NCBI GenBank assembly: GCA_002786025.1
Contig: NHNW01000001.1
Location: 248,001 to 312,000 of the forward strand
Reading direction: 5' to 3'
Source of the DNA: Zasmidium citrigriseum
Taxonomy: Eukaryota > Ascomycota > Dothideomycetes > Mycosphaerellales > Mycosphaerellaceae
Length of the DNA stretch: 64,000 nt
Shown: positions 21,250-32,199 of the stretch, in pieces
Position numbering within the stretch: position 1 is the stretch's first letter
How the letters are laid out: every line of letters begins with the position of its first letter
Position numbers and translations under genes: made by a program
Notes under the pieces: generated by a model
Databases searched by the model: none
Seen by the model: the letters and a program-made list of their open reading frames with translations, nothing else
Told to the model about the DNA's origin: nothing

Positions 21250-23700
21250 TAAGTTGAGGCTGTCAAACTCTATAAAAGACCCTCGTCGTAATGCTAATCG
21301 TGAAGTACTTTCCGTTTAGACTATTAAATCGTCGAGGTAGCTAGACAAACTAGCTTTCACGCCTCTATAGGTACGACTATTGGGTACCGTATACTCCTAT
21401 AAGGCTGCCTATATACTTTCCCGCGGTTTGTAGGGTCTTAGTCTTTAAACCCGTAAGGCTACTCTATGTATATTTCTTTATCTATAGGCGAGTTAGGAAA
21501 CGCTAGTATTACTAAATTTCCAAATCTTTAAGAGCCGCCTTATAGAATAGAGCACGCTACGTTTTAAGTCTATAAGTATAACCAAACGTTTAATCGTAGT
21601 CTCCTCCTTCTACTTATCTAAAGCCTATTAACAACTTACCGCGATTTTAGCTTTATAAGCTTTCTTTAGGGATTCCTTATAGACCTAACGCCCTTTTAGG
21701 ACTTTTTAATCTTTAGGTAGGTCTACTAGATCCTAAGTCCTTAGTTTGTTTAAATCGTCGATTTTGCTTTGCATCGACTTAGTCTAGCCTTCTTTATCTA
21801 GGCGTATAGCGTCTTCGAAGGTAATAGGATCCTCTAGGTTAGACGCGTTAGCTAGAAGAGCTAGTTCATTAATTTCGCTATCGTCTTCTAGGGTCCTTAT
21901 ATTAGGCTATACGGCTTATTGTGCATGTCTTAATTTATTCTATAGTTAATTCTCTGGATTTTTAGAATGTCTAGAATGTTCTTCGCCAAGACTGCCTAAT
22001 CGGGCATAGCGTGGTCCCGATTTGGCCGGCGCTAGGCCCAATTGGGACGGTTGAGCTTCAAAGTTTCTAGCACCTTCGATTCTAACTTATAATGGTTCCT
22101 CGTCTTTATACTCGACTCTAGTAGGTGTTATATCTCGTAGAAACACACTCTCTAGTATAGTAATGTCTCGTGCCTAAACTAGCTTCTTTGTTTCTAGATC
22201 TAGAAGCTTGTACTAGTTTTACCCAAAACCTACTAATATAGCTTTCCTAGCTCTAGAGTCGAGTTTCTTTACCTTATAATATCGATAGTAGGCGATAGAA
22301 CTAAAGATTCTAAGGTGCGATATGTCTGGCTTTTGGCCGTATTTAACTTTAAAAGGCGATTTCATTCCTAGACTAGAATGTAGGGTTCTATTATAGATAT
22401 ATACGGCTATGTTAAGAGCCTCTCCCTAAAACCACTTAGGCAATCCAGATTCGACTAACATAGCCCGTACTTTGTTTAAGAGTGTCCTATTAGGACGCTC
22501 TATTAGTCTATTTTGCTCGGGAGTATACGGTGCACTAGTTTTATGGATTACACCGTCTTTATTAAATAGATTCTTAACTTTCTTAGAGATTAACTCCTTT
22601 GCATTGTCGGACTTAAATATCTTTATTCTTAGACGCTTTAGGTTGTTACTATACGTGTTTTCGGAACGGGTCTTATATAACGAAATGGCATTAAAAGCTT
22701 CCGACTTATTAGACATTAAATTTGCTTCTATATACCTAGACTAATTATCGATAAACGAGATAAAATAACGATATCCTTTATGCGTTTTAGGCTCTATAGG
22801 CCCGCATATATCGCAGCTCGTCTTGTCTAGGAAAGCGTTAGCTTTAGTCGTTGCTTTATAGCTTATAGTACGAGTTTTGTTTGCTTGTATATATACCTCG
22901 CAATTTTCACACCCTTTTAGGCCTAGGGATTCTAATACCTTAGGTCCCGCGTGTGCTAGCCTCTTATACTAGACCTCGTTCCTTCTTAAAGACGCTTTAG
23001 AGGCGTCTTCTAAAGGCACTTTAGAGGTGCCTTCTAAGGACGCTTTATAGGCGTCCTCTAAGGACACTTTAGAGGTGTCCTCTAAGGGCGTTTTAGACGC
23101 GCCCTCTAAGGGAGATTTAGCTCCCTCTAAAGGAGCTTTAGGCGCTCCTTCTAACGAGTCTTTAGACTCGCTAAATAGCAGGCTATTAGACCCGCTTTTT
23201 CTGGTAGGAATAGAAATGTCTAGGCGATATAAAGAACCTTTCCTTAATGCCTTAGCTAGGGGTTCTTCGCCTAAATACATCTCTATCTTTCCGGATTTTA
23301 GCTAGGCATAGACGCCTTTAGAGTCTAATTATGCTAGAGATACTATATTAGTTATGAATTTAGGCATAAATAGGCAACGCTCTAGTACAACGACCTTATT
23401 AGTATCGTTGAACCGGATTTTAACGTTTACTATAGTCCCGGCATTTGCCCACCTTATAGTTGTGGGACTATTAATAAACGAGTCGTTTATAAAGTACTCT
23501 CGCTTATTAACTATATACCGCGTTATACCCGAATCTAGGATAAATTCAGGCTTTAGATTTAGGGACGCGGGACAAAGATTAAACGTATTAACATTAAGAA
23601 CGTCGACTATAGAATCGCTATCTCTATCTATGTCTAGATCTCTATCGTCCCGGATTGCACTACTAGCCGTAAAGAGCGTATTCTCGTTTTGCTCTCTCTC
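21250..23700 (-). pseudogene. copia pol: protease, integrase, start of reverse transcriptase
   Basis: The protease active site DSG is at about 23,535. An insert of repeated LEGA/LEDASKA units at 22,985-23,190 is encoded by a hairpin array. The integrase follows: an HHCC-like part (HAGPKVLESLGLKGCENC), then DDE residues in CDICGPI, FKSDNAKE and PYTPEQN. The integrase core is an unbroken frame at 22,426-22,716. Then come a copia-typical linker and the RT start (DPITFEDAIRLDKEG; RTWDLVDLPKD where the Trp is now a stop; FLNSPIDKEIYIE). The YVDD-containing half of RT and RNase H are missing. Confidence 0.85.
22991..23171. repeat. Array of eight tandem hairpins with covarying stems inside copia pol
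   Basis: Units of about 22-24 bp each consist of a 5-6 bp stem, a TTTA-containing loop and the complementary stem, separated by TTCTAA or TCTAA. Stem pairs in order: GACGC/GCGTC, GGCAC/GTGCC, GGACGC/GCGTCC, GGACAC/GTGTCC, GGGCG/CGCCC, GGGAG/CTCCC, AGGAGC/GCTCCT, CGAGTC/GACTCG. The stems differ between units yet stay complementary within each. On the minus strand the array encodes degenerate SLEDASKA-like repeats. Confidence 0.85.
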
Positions 23701-23749
23701 TTTCTTATTCTTATTTTCTAGCCTAGTAGGCTTCTACTACTTAGGAGCC

Positions 23750-24520
23750 TTGTCGGGGAACTTATTAAAGTAGTTTGCTTCCCGATGTCCTTCTTTATCG
23801 CAATAGGTGTAATGCGGCTTAGGACCCTTATCCCCTAGACGCTTAGGCTTATTATTGTTCTTAGGAAGCTAATCTCGAATCTATAGAGCTAGATTTTGCT
23901 CCTTAGATTCATGCCTTCGCGATTCGTCTAGAAGATTTGAAAAGAGGCTTTCGATAGAGTACGCGTCCTTATTTACTCGATAGGCTTGTAAAATCATAGT
24001 TACAAAGCCGTCGTACTCTTCGGTTAGGTTATTTAGGGTCTATACGATTATAACTTGCTTAGGGATCTCTATTCCCTTAGCCTTAAGTTAGTCGTAGAGC
24101 CTACGGATCGTGTTTAGATACGATTCTATTCCGCTGCTAGATTTAAGCGTAGTTTGAAAGAGTTCTTTACATATTAAGAACTTGGAAGCGAAACCTCTAG
24201 ACGAATAGAGAGATCTAAGATTCTCCTACGCGTCTTTAGCGTTAGTAACGCCTTAAATTTGAAGTAGAGGTCCGTCTTCTAAGGCTAGGCGGATAGCCGC
24301 GAGAGCACGCTTGTTTATAGTCTCGTTAGCGTCGCCGTCTTCTAGCGTAGCGTATAGGCTCTTCTCGATAAGATAGGATTCTATTCTTAGAGCCCAAATC
24401 TCGTAGTTCTCTTATCCCTTTAGGCGCGAGAACGAGAAGGTCTTATTAGTTAGAGATATTGCGAAAGGATTCGCGTCTCTTAAAGCAGAAGAATAGGCGT
24501 AATAACAGGCTTACTTAATC
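23750..24520 (-). pseudogene. copia gag (UBN2 type) with degraded zinc knuckle
   Basis: Reading through RIP stops gives a typical copia gag: ENYEIWALRIESYLIEKS, then ETINKRALAAIRLALEDG, then ENLRSLYSSRGFASKF, then NNLTEEYDGFVTMIL. The zinc knuckle near 23,760-23,820 reads HYTYCDKEGHREANYF. Two of its cysteines appear as Tyr, as expected if TGC became TAC. Stops sit at expected Gln and Trp positions. Gag forms the virus-like particle and binds the RNA. Confidence 0.8.
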
Positions 24521-25054
24521 GGTCTCCACCCTCTTTCAGCCTCTCTCGGTCCTAACCTATAAGTTTGTCGCTTCGTTAGTAGGTCCCGTTACGGGTTTTA
24601 TACTACTAAGAAACCGTCTAGTTCCTAGTCTCCTAGGGACGGCGCGGCAGGGACTATAAAGGCTACGGGTCTTCTGCTTTGAAAGCTGTTTATTAGTAGT
24701 CGAATACTTTTCGAACTTCCACCCCTTCTAGCGTAAGCTAGAAACACTCCCTTACTACGAAAGCTAGCTAAATCGAAAGCCCTCGTAGAGACGAGTAAAA
24801 CAAGCCGTATATAAAGTTGTCGCGACTAGTATTCGTCGCGGAATCGCTGTCGAAAGGTGTTGTTATCGAATGTCGAAATTGCGACCGTAGGAACTTTAGG
24901 GAAGGTTTGCTAAATATTGGATTGTCGCAGTCGTACGGCGCGGGGTGTTCGATTCCTAGTGTCGTCGATAGGTGAATTTAATAGCTAGGTGTCTAGGCTA
25001 GAGCACCCGGGCTTATAACCTATTAAAACGAGTAGTAGAAGTAGTAGAAGGTCG

Positions 25055-25475
25055 TATAGAGTAGAAGAGAAATACTTGGATTCCTTCTATCTAGCGAGAC
25101 TATTTACACCCTTATATATACGACGATATCGTATCTAGAATCTTCTATAGCGTATATGTATTACTAATGCTTACGCCTAATAGAATCTTATAGAATACAG
25201 TCGACACATTGATTAGGAATTAATTGGTAGTTAATTAGAAATTAACTAGAATAAATTCCGGTAGCTGCTAGAAGGTTCCACGCTAAGCATCCCAATCGGG
25301 TATAGCGCCTTCCCGATTAGGTCTAGCCTACAGGGGGACAAACCATCTAGAAAGTTCCAGATGATTACGTAAGCCGTCACGTGACTTCCTAACGCCCATA
25401 GCCTTGCTTAGTAAGCAAGGCTATAGGCGTTAGATCCGTATAGGCGTTAGATCCCTATAGCCTTCTAATAGTGTT
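25055..25475 (+). repeat. LTR-like direct repeat, copy 1 (~420 bp)
   Basis: It matches 27,372-27,810 at high identity along its whole length. Shared parts include CACCCTTATATATACGACG near the start, ATACAGTCGACACATTGATT in the middle and a 45-bp palindrome near the end. More diverged relatives occur in the minus orientation (28,790-28,990; 35,270-35,570; 37,480-37,690) and plus orientation (38,690-39,270). It is best explained as an LTR or solo LTR family of one of the retroelements here. Confidence 0.75.
25389..25433. repeat. 45-bp near-perfect palindrome (copy 1)
   Basis: The arms CTAACGCCCATAGCCTTGCT and their complement surround a GCTTAGTAAGC centre, with one mismatch. This is the same structure as the perfect copy at 27,713-27,757. 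Confidence 0.9.
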
Positions 25476-25655
25476 CTATTACGTAGAAACATACTCTCTA
25501 GTATTATAATATCTCGTACCTATACTAGCTTCTTTATTTCTAAATCTAGAAGCTTATATACGTTTTAGCTAAAACCTACTAAGATAGCTTTCCTAGCTCT
25601 ATAGTCTAGTTTCTTTACCTTATAATATCGATAGTAGGCGATAGAACACTCTATA
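25475..25655 (-). mobile_element. Copia pol fragment (integrase/RT junction)
   Basis: A 180-bp stretch closely resembles 22,125-22,290 of the larger copia relic (shared AGAAGCTTRTA, CTTATAATATCGATAGTAGG). It is more heavily RIP-mutated, sits directly against the LTR-like repeat copy 1, and shows that at least two copia copies existed here. Confidence 0.75.
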
Positions 25656-25699
25656 TAAGAGTCTAGTCTATAACTAATCCGCGATAGAATCCGTCCTAT

Positions 25700-27350
25700 A
25701 CGGCTACTACGACGTAGATTAAGGGGGTAACTATATATAGGGGTCTATAGTAAGAAAAAGGAGCTTCTCTCTTTAGTATAATACTTATACCTCTTTATCT
25801 ACCTCCTACTATCGGTTATAAGCAGTTAGAGCGCGCTACTATTAAGGAACTATATTGTTATTCTAGGCGGGTAACCTACGGGTGTCCGCCTACCTCTACT
25901 ATAAATAGCTACCCTAAGGGAAGGTAGGCGTAGTAAGGGTACTATAGCCCGTACTCCCTAGTTGCAAAAGCGCGCGCGCTACTATAATAAGGACAATAAC
26001 GACGACGACGACCTTATATAAGACTATATAGTATCCGCTTTATCTACTACTTTATTATAGGAAACGTAAGGGCAAGATATAGACTTACGTAGTCTTTTAA
26101 ACCCGCCTATAACGTAGGCTTAAGCACTAGTAGCGAATACTACCGCTAGCGCGCTAGCAACGCTAGATTAAGGTCTATATAGACTAATACTACCTCCGCC
26201 GAATGCTTGCCTATCTAAGAATAAGATCGCTTCCTACTTGCCTTTTAATAGTAAGTATATATCTATAACGAAAACTACTTGCTATTTAGACTACGTACTA
26301 CGCTATTCCTCTTTTACGTCTTCTTCGAAGCTTTATACTAGCTAATAGAGACTAGATTAACCTAACTTGAAGCGAGTATCTACTACTTCCTTTACTACTA
26401 CCTAGACGACTTTATCTTTATTATTCCGCTAAGTTATGCCTACTAAAGCGACGATATTGTATATCTCTAGAATCGTACTATAGAAGAGCTTAGAGTACTA
26501 CGGAATAATAAGAAGGACGTAGAAGGTGTAGTTAAAGAGCTATTAGGTATCGAGGTTATTACGACGTAAATAGTCGCTTAGTTGTCGTAGGAGAAGTTAT
26601 AAAGGACAATATCTAAGGTGTTATAAACGCTAGAGGCTACTAGTATACGCCTTAACGAGGTAAGGTTACTAGCTAGCCTTCTTTTATAGGTAGCTAGAGT
26701 TGTTAATATTAGACGAGTATATAATACTACTCTCTTTTACTATATCGCGGCGTTTACTTTATAAAGTAGACATTACCTAATCTATTACTTTATAAAGTAG
26801 GTATTATCTAATCTATTACTTTCTAGCAAAGGAAGACTTATAATAGTAGCTCTTAGTACTTAATAATAACGATAGTATTAGGCTACTAGATTCTAGTACC
26901 TTACCGTCTATATACCTTTTTACTAATACGTCTAACATTAGTATAGGCGTACTCTAGTATAAGGGCGACTCTTCGTTTTGGCGCGAATACCTTTATCTTA
27001 TCTATAACGAGGATACCTTCTCCTACTAACGGATAGAAAACGCTTACATTAACACTACTAAAGTAATAGTAATCTTTTAAGCATTCTAGCGGTAGGCACT
27101 ATAATAGTACGACTACTACCTTATCGTTTATACTAATAATACTACTACTCTCGTAGCCTATAATTAGTCGCGCGTACATAGACCTATAAACGAGCTACTT
27201 CGAGTACTTCTTCTAGTAGGTGTTAGAAACCAAGTCGTAGTATTAATTAGCTAGCTATCTTTAGAGGACAACGCGCTCGCTAATACTATTTCTCCTCTAT
27301 AACCTTATGCTTTAGCTACCTTTCGTAGTTAAGAGGTAATAGTCTTTTAT
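25700..27350 (+). pseudogene. Tyrosine-recombinase (DIRS-like) retroelement fragment: RT and RNase H
   Basis: The plus strand, read through RIP stops, has the RT catalytic motif YYLDDFIFI near 26,395. It is followed by NNKKDVEGVVKELLGIEV and the thumb-like LEATSIRLNEVRLLASLL. Then comes an RNase H domain (FTNTSNISIGVL at about 26,925; VYTNNTTTLVAYN; ALANTISPL). This order and these motifs match the minus-strand element at 30.9-34.5 kb, but no recombinase follows. The fragment is flanked by the two LTR-like repeats. Confidence 0.7.
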
Positions 27351-27371
27351 TAAAAGTATAGCGGAAGTAGG

Positions 27372-27810
27372 ACAGTCGTATAGAGTAGAAGAGAAGTGCT
27401 TAGATTCCCTCTAACTAGCGAGACTATTTACACCCTTATATATACGACGATATCGTATCTAGAATCTTCTATAGCGTATATGTATTACTAATGCTTACGC
27501 CTAATAGAATCTTATAGAATACAGTCGACACATTGATTAGAAATCGATTAGCAATTAATTAGAAATCAACTGCAATGAATTCTAGTAGCTGCTAGAAGGT
27601 TCCACGCCAAGCATCCCAATCGGGTATAGCTCCTTCCCGATTAGGTCTAGCCTACGGGGGGACGAACCATCCAGAAGGTTCTAGATGATTACGTAAGCTG
27701 TCACGTGACTTCCTAACGCCTATAGCCTTGCTTAGTAAGCAAGGCTATAGGCGTTAGATCCTATATAGGCGTTAGATTACTATGGGCGTTGGATCCCTTT
27801 AGCCTTCTAA
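27372..27810 (+). repeat. LTR-like direct repeat, copy 2
   Basis: A near-identical partner of 25,055-25,475 in the same orientation. The two copies enclose 1.9 kb holding the copia and DIRS-like fragments, so they are not simply the two LTRs of one intact element. It contains a TCACGTGAC site and the perfect 45-bp palindrome. Confidence 0.75.
27713..27757. repeat. Perfect 45-bp palindrome
   Basis: It runs from CTAACGCCTATAGCC through a GCTTAGTAAGC centre to GGCTATAGGCGTTAG, with every base matched. Half-site derivatives (TAAGCAAGGCTATAGGCGTT) are scattered at 27,950-27,990, 35,300-35,370, 37,100-37,160 and 39,195-39,235. Confidence 0.95.
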
Positions 27811-27904
27811 TATCTTTAAAGATAGACGCACCTTCTAACGAAATCGTAATCCTCTTATAGAATAGCTTATCGCTAGTAATATAGAGAACCTACGCTTTAG
27901 CGAT

Positions 27905-28257
27905 TTATATTAAATATATAAGCTATATATATCTAACGCCCTTATAGGCTATAGGCGTTGTGTTGATTACTAAGCGAGGCTATAGGCGTTAGGACTAGCC
28001 CGATTAGGAAAGTGTAGCTGTTCTTTATCTAATATAAAGAACTCTTTATACCCTTTATCCCTAATAAAGATATACGCAATCCTATAGCTTTGAAACGTAA
28101 TAAAGACATAATAAAGACACGGAAATTGCGTAATCTTAGCTCTAGATAAAGAGGAAGGAAAGATAAGAATATACGCTCCCTAGGGGCTTAGATAGGTTAA
28201 GCAACTTAGCTAAGACATTTATAATACTTCCGCTTACCTCTATAACTAATTTCAACA
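27905..28257 (+). repeat. ~350-bp direct repeat, copy 1
   Basis: Collinear with 37,085-37,418: shared TAAGCTATATATATCTAACG, CTAGCCCGATTAGGAAAGT, AAAGAACTCTTTATACCCTT and AAGAATATACGCTCCCTAGG. The divergence between copies is mostly C/T and G/A. The right end falls at CTATAACTAATTTCAA in both. The pair may be LTRs or two independent solo elements 9 kb apart. Confidence 0.8.
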
Positions 28258-29560
28258 ATTTAATAGTATAAACTATTCGTAGTAAGAAGGCTAATAACGC
28301 CTTAGCTAGTAAAGGAGCTACTAACACCCTCCCTCCCTCGAATCTAGGTCCCTTTTATCGTACTAGCGCCTAATTAGGCCGCTTAGCGTAGAAAGCTTCT
28401 AGTAGGTACTAGAAACTAGTATAGAGAAGACTATAATTAAGCTAGTTATGTTAGAGTTAGCTACAATATAATTATACGATACTAGAAAATTTAGGTATAT
28501 CTTTCCTAATTAGGAAGGAGGTTATATGTACCTACCTAAGTTTACGCGTATATATACTAGTTAGGCCCGCTAGCCTACGCTTACGTAGGGCGACCTATAC
28601 CCCCTCTCGCTCCTTACTTATTTAAAGACTCTACTACTATATATATAAGGCTTATATAGAAGAGCGCTTTACTAATAGAAGGAGTAACGTAAGCTTAAAA
28701 GAAGTTACGCGACGTAAATAGAACTATAAAATAGAAATAGACAACGTAATATAAAGAGAATAACGCCTATATATATTTAACGCCTATAGCTCTATTTAGT
28801 TAATAATACTATACGCATTATAAAGATAGATAATAGCCTACCTACCTTCTAGAACCTTCTTATAAATTTGTTCTCCTATCGTTTAGACTAAATTAGGAAG
28901 GCACTATACCTAATTAAGAAGCTTAGCATAACCCTTTCTAGTAGCTTCTAGAATCTATTAGCTTTAACTTCTAGCTAACCTAATTCTTATTTCTAAATTA
29001 ATATGTCTTCTATATTATTATATTCTATTATATATATATATATTAGTAACTATTCTCTAAGACATAATTAAGTCGTCGAGTTTCTACTAGACGCTTTAAT
29101 AGTAATAATCTACTTAACTTAAACTAGCGCTTTCTAGACCTATAGCTAAGTTTTACTAGATAGTAGTCTTTATATAGTAAAGCTAGATATAAATAGTAAT
29201 ATAAACTTCTAGCTATCTGTACTCTATAGCTAGTATTTTAAGTAATAATAGAGAAGGGAGTTATTAGGGCGTAGGTATAGTATAGGTAGGCTTTACTACT
29301 ATCGTATAGCCTATAGCGTTATATTACGGACTTATACCTCCTAAGGTAGGTAGGCGAGTAATTTACCCTTAATAACGCGTTTACGCTTTTAATACAATAA
29401 AGCTAGTAGTAGTAGCGCGAGGGTTAAAATAAGACTTAGGCTATTAGCTAAAAGGTTTAGCTAATATTTATGTCTTTAGGTATAGACCTATCTAATCTAT
29501 TCTTATTAGGTAGAGTGTTAGTAAGTAACATACCTATATATATATTATTACGCGCTAGGT
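28258..29560. other. RIP-degraded sequence, no identifiable element besides the LTR-family fragment
   Basis: AT-rich, stop-filled sequence with no reading frame or motif I can assign. It includes a TATATATATATATAT run near 29,030. A 61-codon minus frame at 28,142-28,327 overlapping its left end is hydrophobic by composition only. Confidence 0.5.
28790..28990 (-). repeat. Diverged LTR-family fragment
   Basis: The reverse complement aligns with the TAGAAGGTTCCACGCTAAGC-ATCGGGTATAG part of the LTR-like repeats at 25.1 and 27.4 kb. It is heavily RIP-mutated. Confidence 0.5.
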
Positions 29561-29564
29561 ATTC

Positions 29565-30070
29565 CTTAAATAGCTAGAATATAGACAATACGGAGAATAC
29601 GGCGCGAGTTACGCGACTTATATAGGAGGGCGTAACGCGACTTAAGGAAGGAGATACAAATAAAAGTACGCGACGTAATAACGATAGCGCGACGTAAAGA
29701 ACACAACGCAATAATAGTAGAGCGACGTAATATAAGGACTAGAGTACCCTAGGAAGAGTAACGGGACGTAGCTAGACGACGCGACGTAGGTACTTCTAAA
29801 GACACGACGCGACTAGAAGGAGCGACGTAAGAACTACGTAACGGAAGTACGACTACGCGATACAAATAAGACTATACGACGTATATAAGACTACGCGACC
29901 TAGATAGACGACGTAACGTAAGGAGACTAACGCGACGTAAACGGATAACACGACGTGAAAAACGACGCGACGCGGAAAACGACGCGACGCAAATAAACAA
30001 CGCGACGTAAGCAAACAATACGACGTAAGAAACGACGCGACGCAAATAAACGACGAGACACAAGTTAAAA
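29565..30070. repeat. CpG-rich degenerate satellite array, core ACGCGACGTAA (array 1)
   Basis: More than 20 occurrences of CGCGACG or its one-base variants occur at irregular 14-25 bp spacing. The last units (about 29,940-30,060) are least mutated and read as AACGACGCGACGCAAATAAAC. The GTAA of most units is therefore RIP-converted GCAA. The intact CpG sites show that CpG is not a RIP target here. Confidence 0.8.
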
Positions 30071-30649
30071 TAGAGTAGAGGAAACGATTATTAGCCTATT
30101 ATTTAGTCGTATTCTACCGTTTTAGTAGGTCGACTCTAAGGTTAACTCTATTGTTAACTTTATAAAGAGTGCCTACTAGTATTTAGCTATAGCCGAAGTC
30201 GCGATAGATAGCTAATGAAATATTAGTCGATTCGGAGTTACGCTAAAACACTACTTATTTCAATTCTATCGACTTTAAGAAGGAGTCGTTATAGTTAAGT
30301 ATTAGCGTAGTCCTATTCCTCTAAGAGGTATAGATATTACGGAGTATAGCCTAGGCAATTTTACTATAGATACTTACCTAAAGAGTAAAGCTAGGACTAC
30401 TATAAGACAAATTTCTCTCCCTACGAGCTAGTAGAGGAAAATCTAAAGAAGGTAGGGAATTAGTAGAGAACAATAGAATTAAAAGATAGAATCTAAGTTA
30501 CTAAAACAGTAGATTATTCTTCTATCTTATTATTTTTCAGACTTATAACTATAAAGCAATACGAATGTATAGGTCTTACTATATAGAAGAACAATTAGTA
30601 ATTTAAGAAGCAGTTTCTACGTATATAAGCTAACTAAATAGGGTGGGTG
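30071..30649. other. RIP-degraded sequence between satellite array 1 and the YR element
   Basis: No frame is recognised. 30,540-30,610 resembles 39,250-39,320, marking an older dispersed repeat interrupted by the tyrosine-recombinase element. Confidence 0.45.
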
Positions 30650-30959
30650 GGTAGGTAATCGCTCTTAATAGCCGTTAACTATAGAGGGGTAAGGTAGTAG
30701 AAAGGAGTTAGGCTGTTAGACGAAGGGCTAAGTAGATATCCCCTCTTTACGTATGGACCGAGCTATCCGTACTCTTATAGATAGTATATTAATTAAGAAG
30801 GAAGTTAAGTAATTAATTAGGGGCGCAGGCGTAGTACTAATACGTTAGTACCGCCTAACGTAGCTAGGCTAGCCCCTAGACTTAGCGAAGCGCCGAACTA
30901 GCTACTAGATCGCTAGTCGTCTTATAAAGGTTCGCCCTATTTGTGCTCTTAAAGATAAC

Positions 30960-31660
30960 TCTAGTATCGCTTCGTAGTTTAAAGAGAGCTTAATATATCT
31001 CTTAAAGGCGTCCGATTTCTATCTTCTAAGGCATTGTAACTTATAATCCGAAACGCTATTTATTCTTATATATTAGGCTCCTCCGTGCCTTAACGAGTGT
31101 CCGCTATACCTAGCTACTGCGACTCTATACTCTTTTAAACGTTCTTACAGCCTTACGATTATAGCCTTCTTAGAGTAATAGCTAGCCGAGAGGTTAAAAA
31201 GCGGCGCTATTAGCGGTTTACGGTAGAAGTAGAAGAGCGCTCGTATTTACGACACTACGTAGGTGTCTTCGTCTTCTAGTACCGCTATAATCCTTATAAT
31301 TACTCCTTAGTAATTAATATCCGTCTTAGAGCGCTTTAATCTAATCGTAATTTAGTCCTATAGTTCCTCTAAGAAAGTAATATCTAATCTTATTATATAC
31401 TCTATAAGCTAGCGTAGGTTACTAACGGACGTAGAAGGCTTATATATTAGTTCGCCTAAGCGGAATAGGCCTCTAAAAGCTAACACCTATAGAGTATTAA
31501 GGTTAGCCTCGTCGACATTCGTTAGCGGTTTAAAGAGGACTATCTTAAGTGTACTAATTAAGATTAGTTGTCTTTCGCGCGTTGCGCTAACTAGGTTAAT
31601 AGATATCGCGCCCTTAACGAGTCGCTTTGTTAAGGGGTCTTCGAATGCTTATAGTAGAAG
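30960..31660 (-). pseudogene. Tyrosine recombinase of the DIRS-like element
   Basis: The catalytic signatures are still legible: FRLGEL (first Arg) near 31,465; the RLKRSKTD strand with Lys; GHSLRHGGA (H-x-x-R box) at about 31,081-31,102; and CLRR-stop-KSDAFKRYI, whose last Tyr would be the nucleophile, at about 30,990. The middle Trp appears as a stop. No histone, RT or Starship-captain-type context surrounds it other than its own RT. Confidence 0.8.
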
Positions 31661-32199
31661 GTTAAGGTCGATATATATTAATCTAATCGTATCTACGTAC
31701 TTTGCGAGAGTTTAACCCTTTACCTTCTACGGGCTAAAGGACTTAAACTTAAGGAAATCGTAAAGGAGCTCCTTTGTATAAGGCTAAGGTAGGTGCTTAA
31801 CACTTACTATATATATAATATACTACTTTACGGCAGAGTTGTAGCTACGTCTTATATTATCTAAAAGGCCCTTCTAAACTAGTAAGGCTTTCTTCTAGGG
31901 TAGCTTTACTTCTTAAAGCTACTACTCGGGGACTAGGCTAGTTATAGAGTTATCGATAACTATAACAAGTTAGCGACTATAACGAAGTTATATCTTAAAA
32001 GCGTATCTATAAGTATATTCTCTTCTAACGGAAGCCACTCTACTTTAATAGCGATTTAGTGCTCTAGCGCGATTAAGAGAGCTTGTCTTAGTAATTCAAG
32101 TCCCTCTATAGACGTAGTTGTCTTTTTAGAGAAGGTACTAAAAGCTATAACATTATTAGTATAGACGTAGAGTCTATAAGACTTCTACTTCTATACCTA

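Larger units (their letters stand above)
21150..24560 (-). mobile_element. Ty1/copia retrotransposon relic, 3'-truncated
   Basis: Domains in order on the minus strand: UBN2-type gag, zinc knuckle, protease, integrase, start of the reverse transcriptase. The RT fades at about 21,250-21,150, and the polymerase core and RNase H that should follow are replaced by the F-box pseudogene. The element is therefore truncated at its 3' end. RIP is lighter here than to the right, so long stretches remain open. Confidence 0.85.

Noticed and set aside
22991..23171. CRISPR-like array
   Set aside because: Regular short units, but eukaryotic context, coding phase with copia pol, hairpin units with no unique spacers of constant length.
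29872..30063. 63-codon minus ORF rich in Arg/Val
   Set aside because: Runs through the CGCGACG satellite array; an artefact of the CpG-rich repeat.
30960..31660. Starship-type captain (tyrosine recombinase of giant fungal transposons)
   Set aside because: The recombinase directly follows an RT-RNase H in the same element, so it belongs to a YR retrotransposon. No DUF3435-like N-terminal start gene at an element edge was seen.
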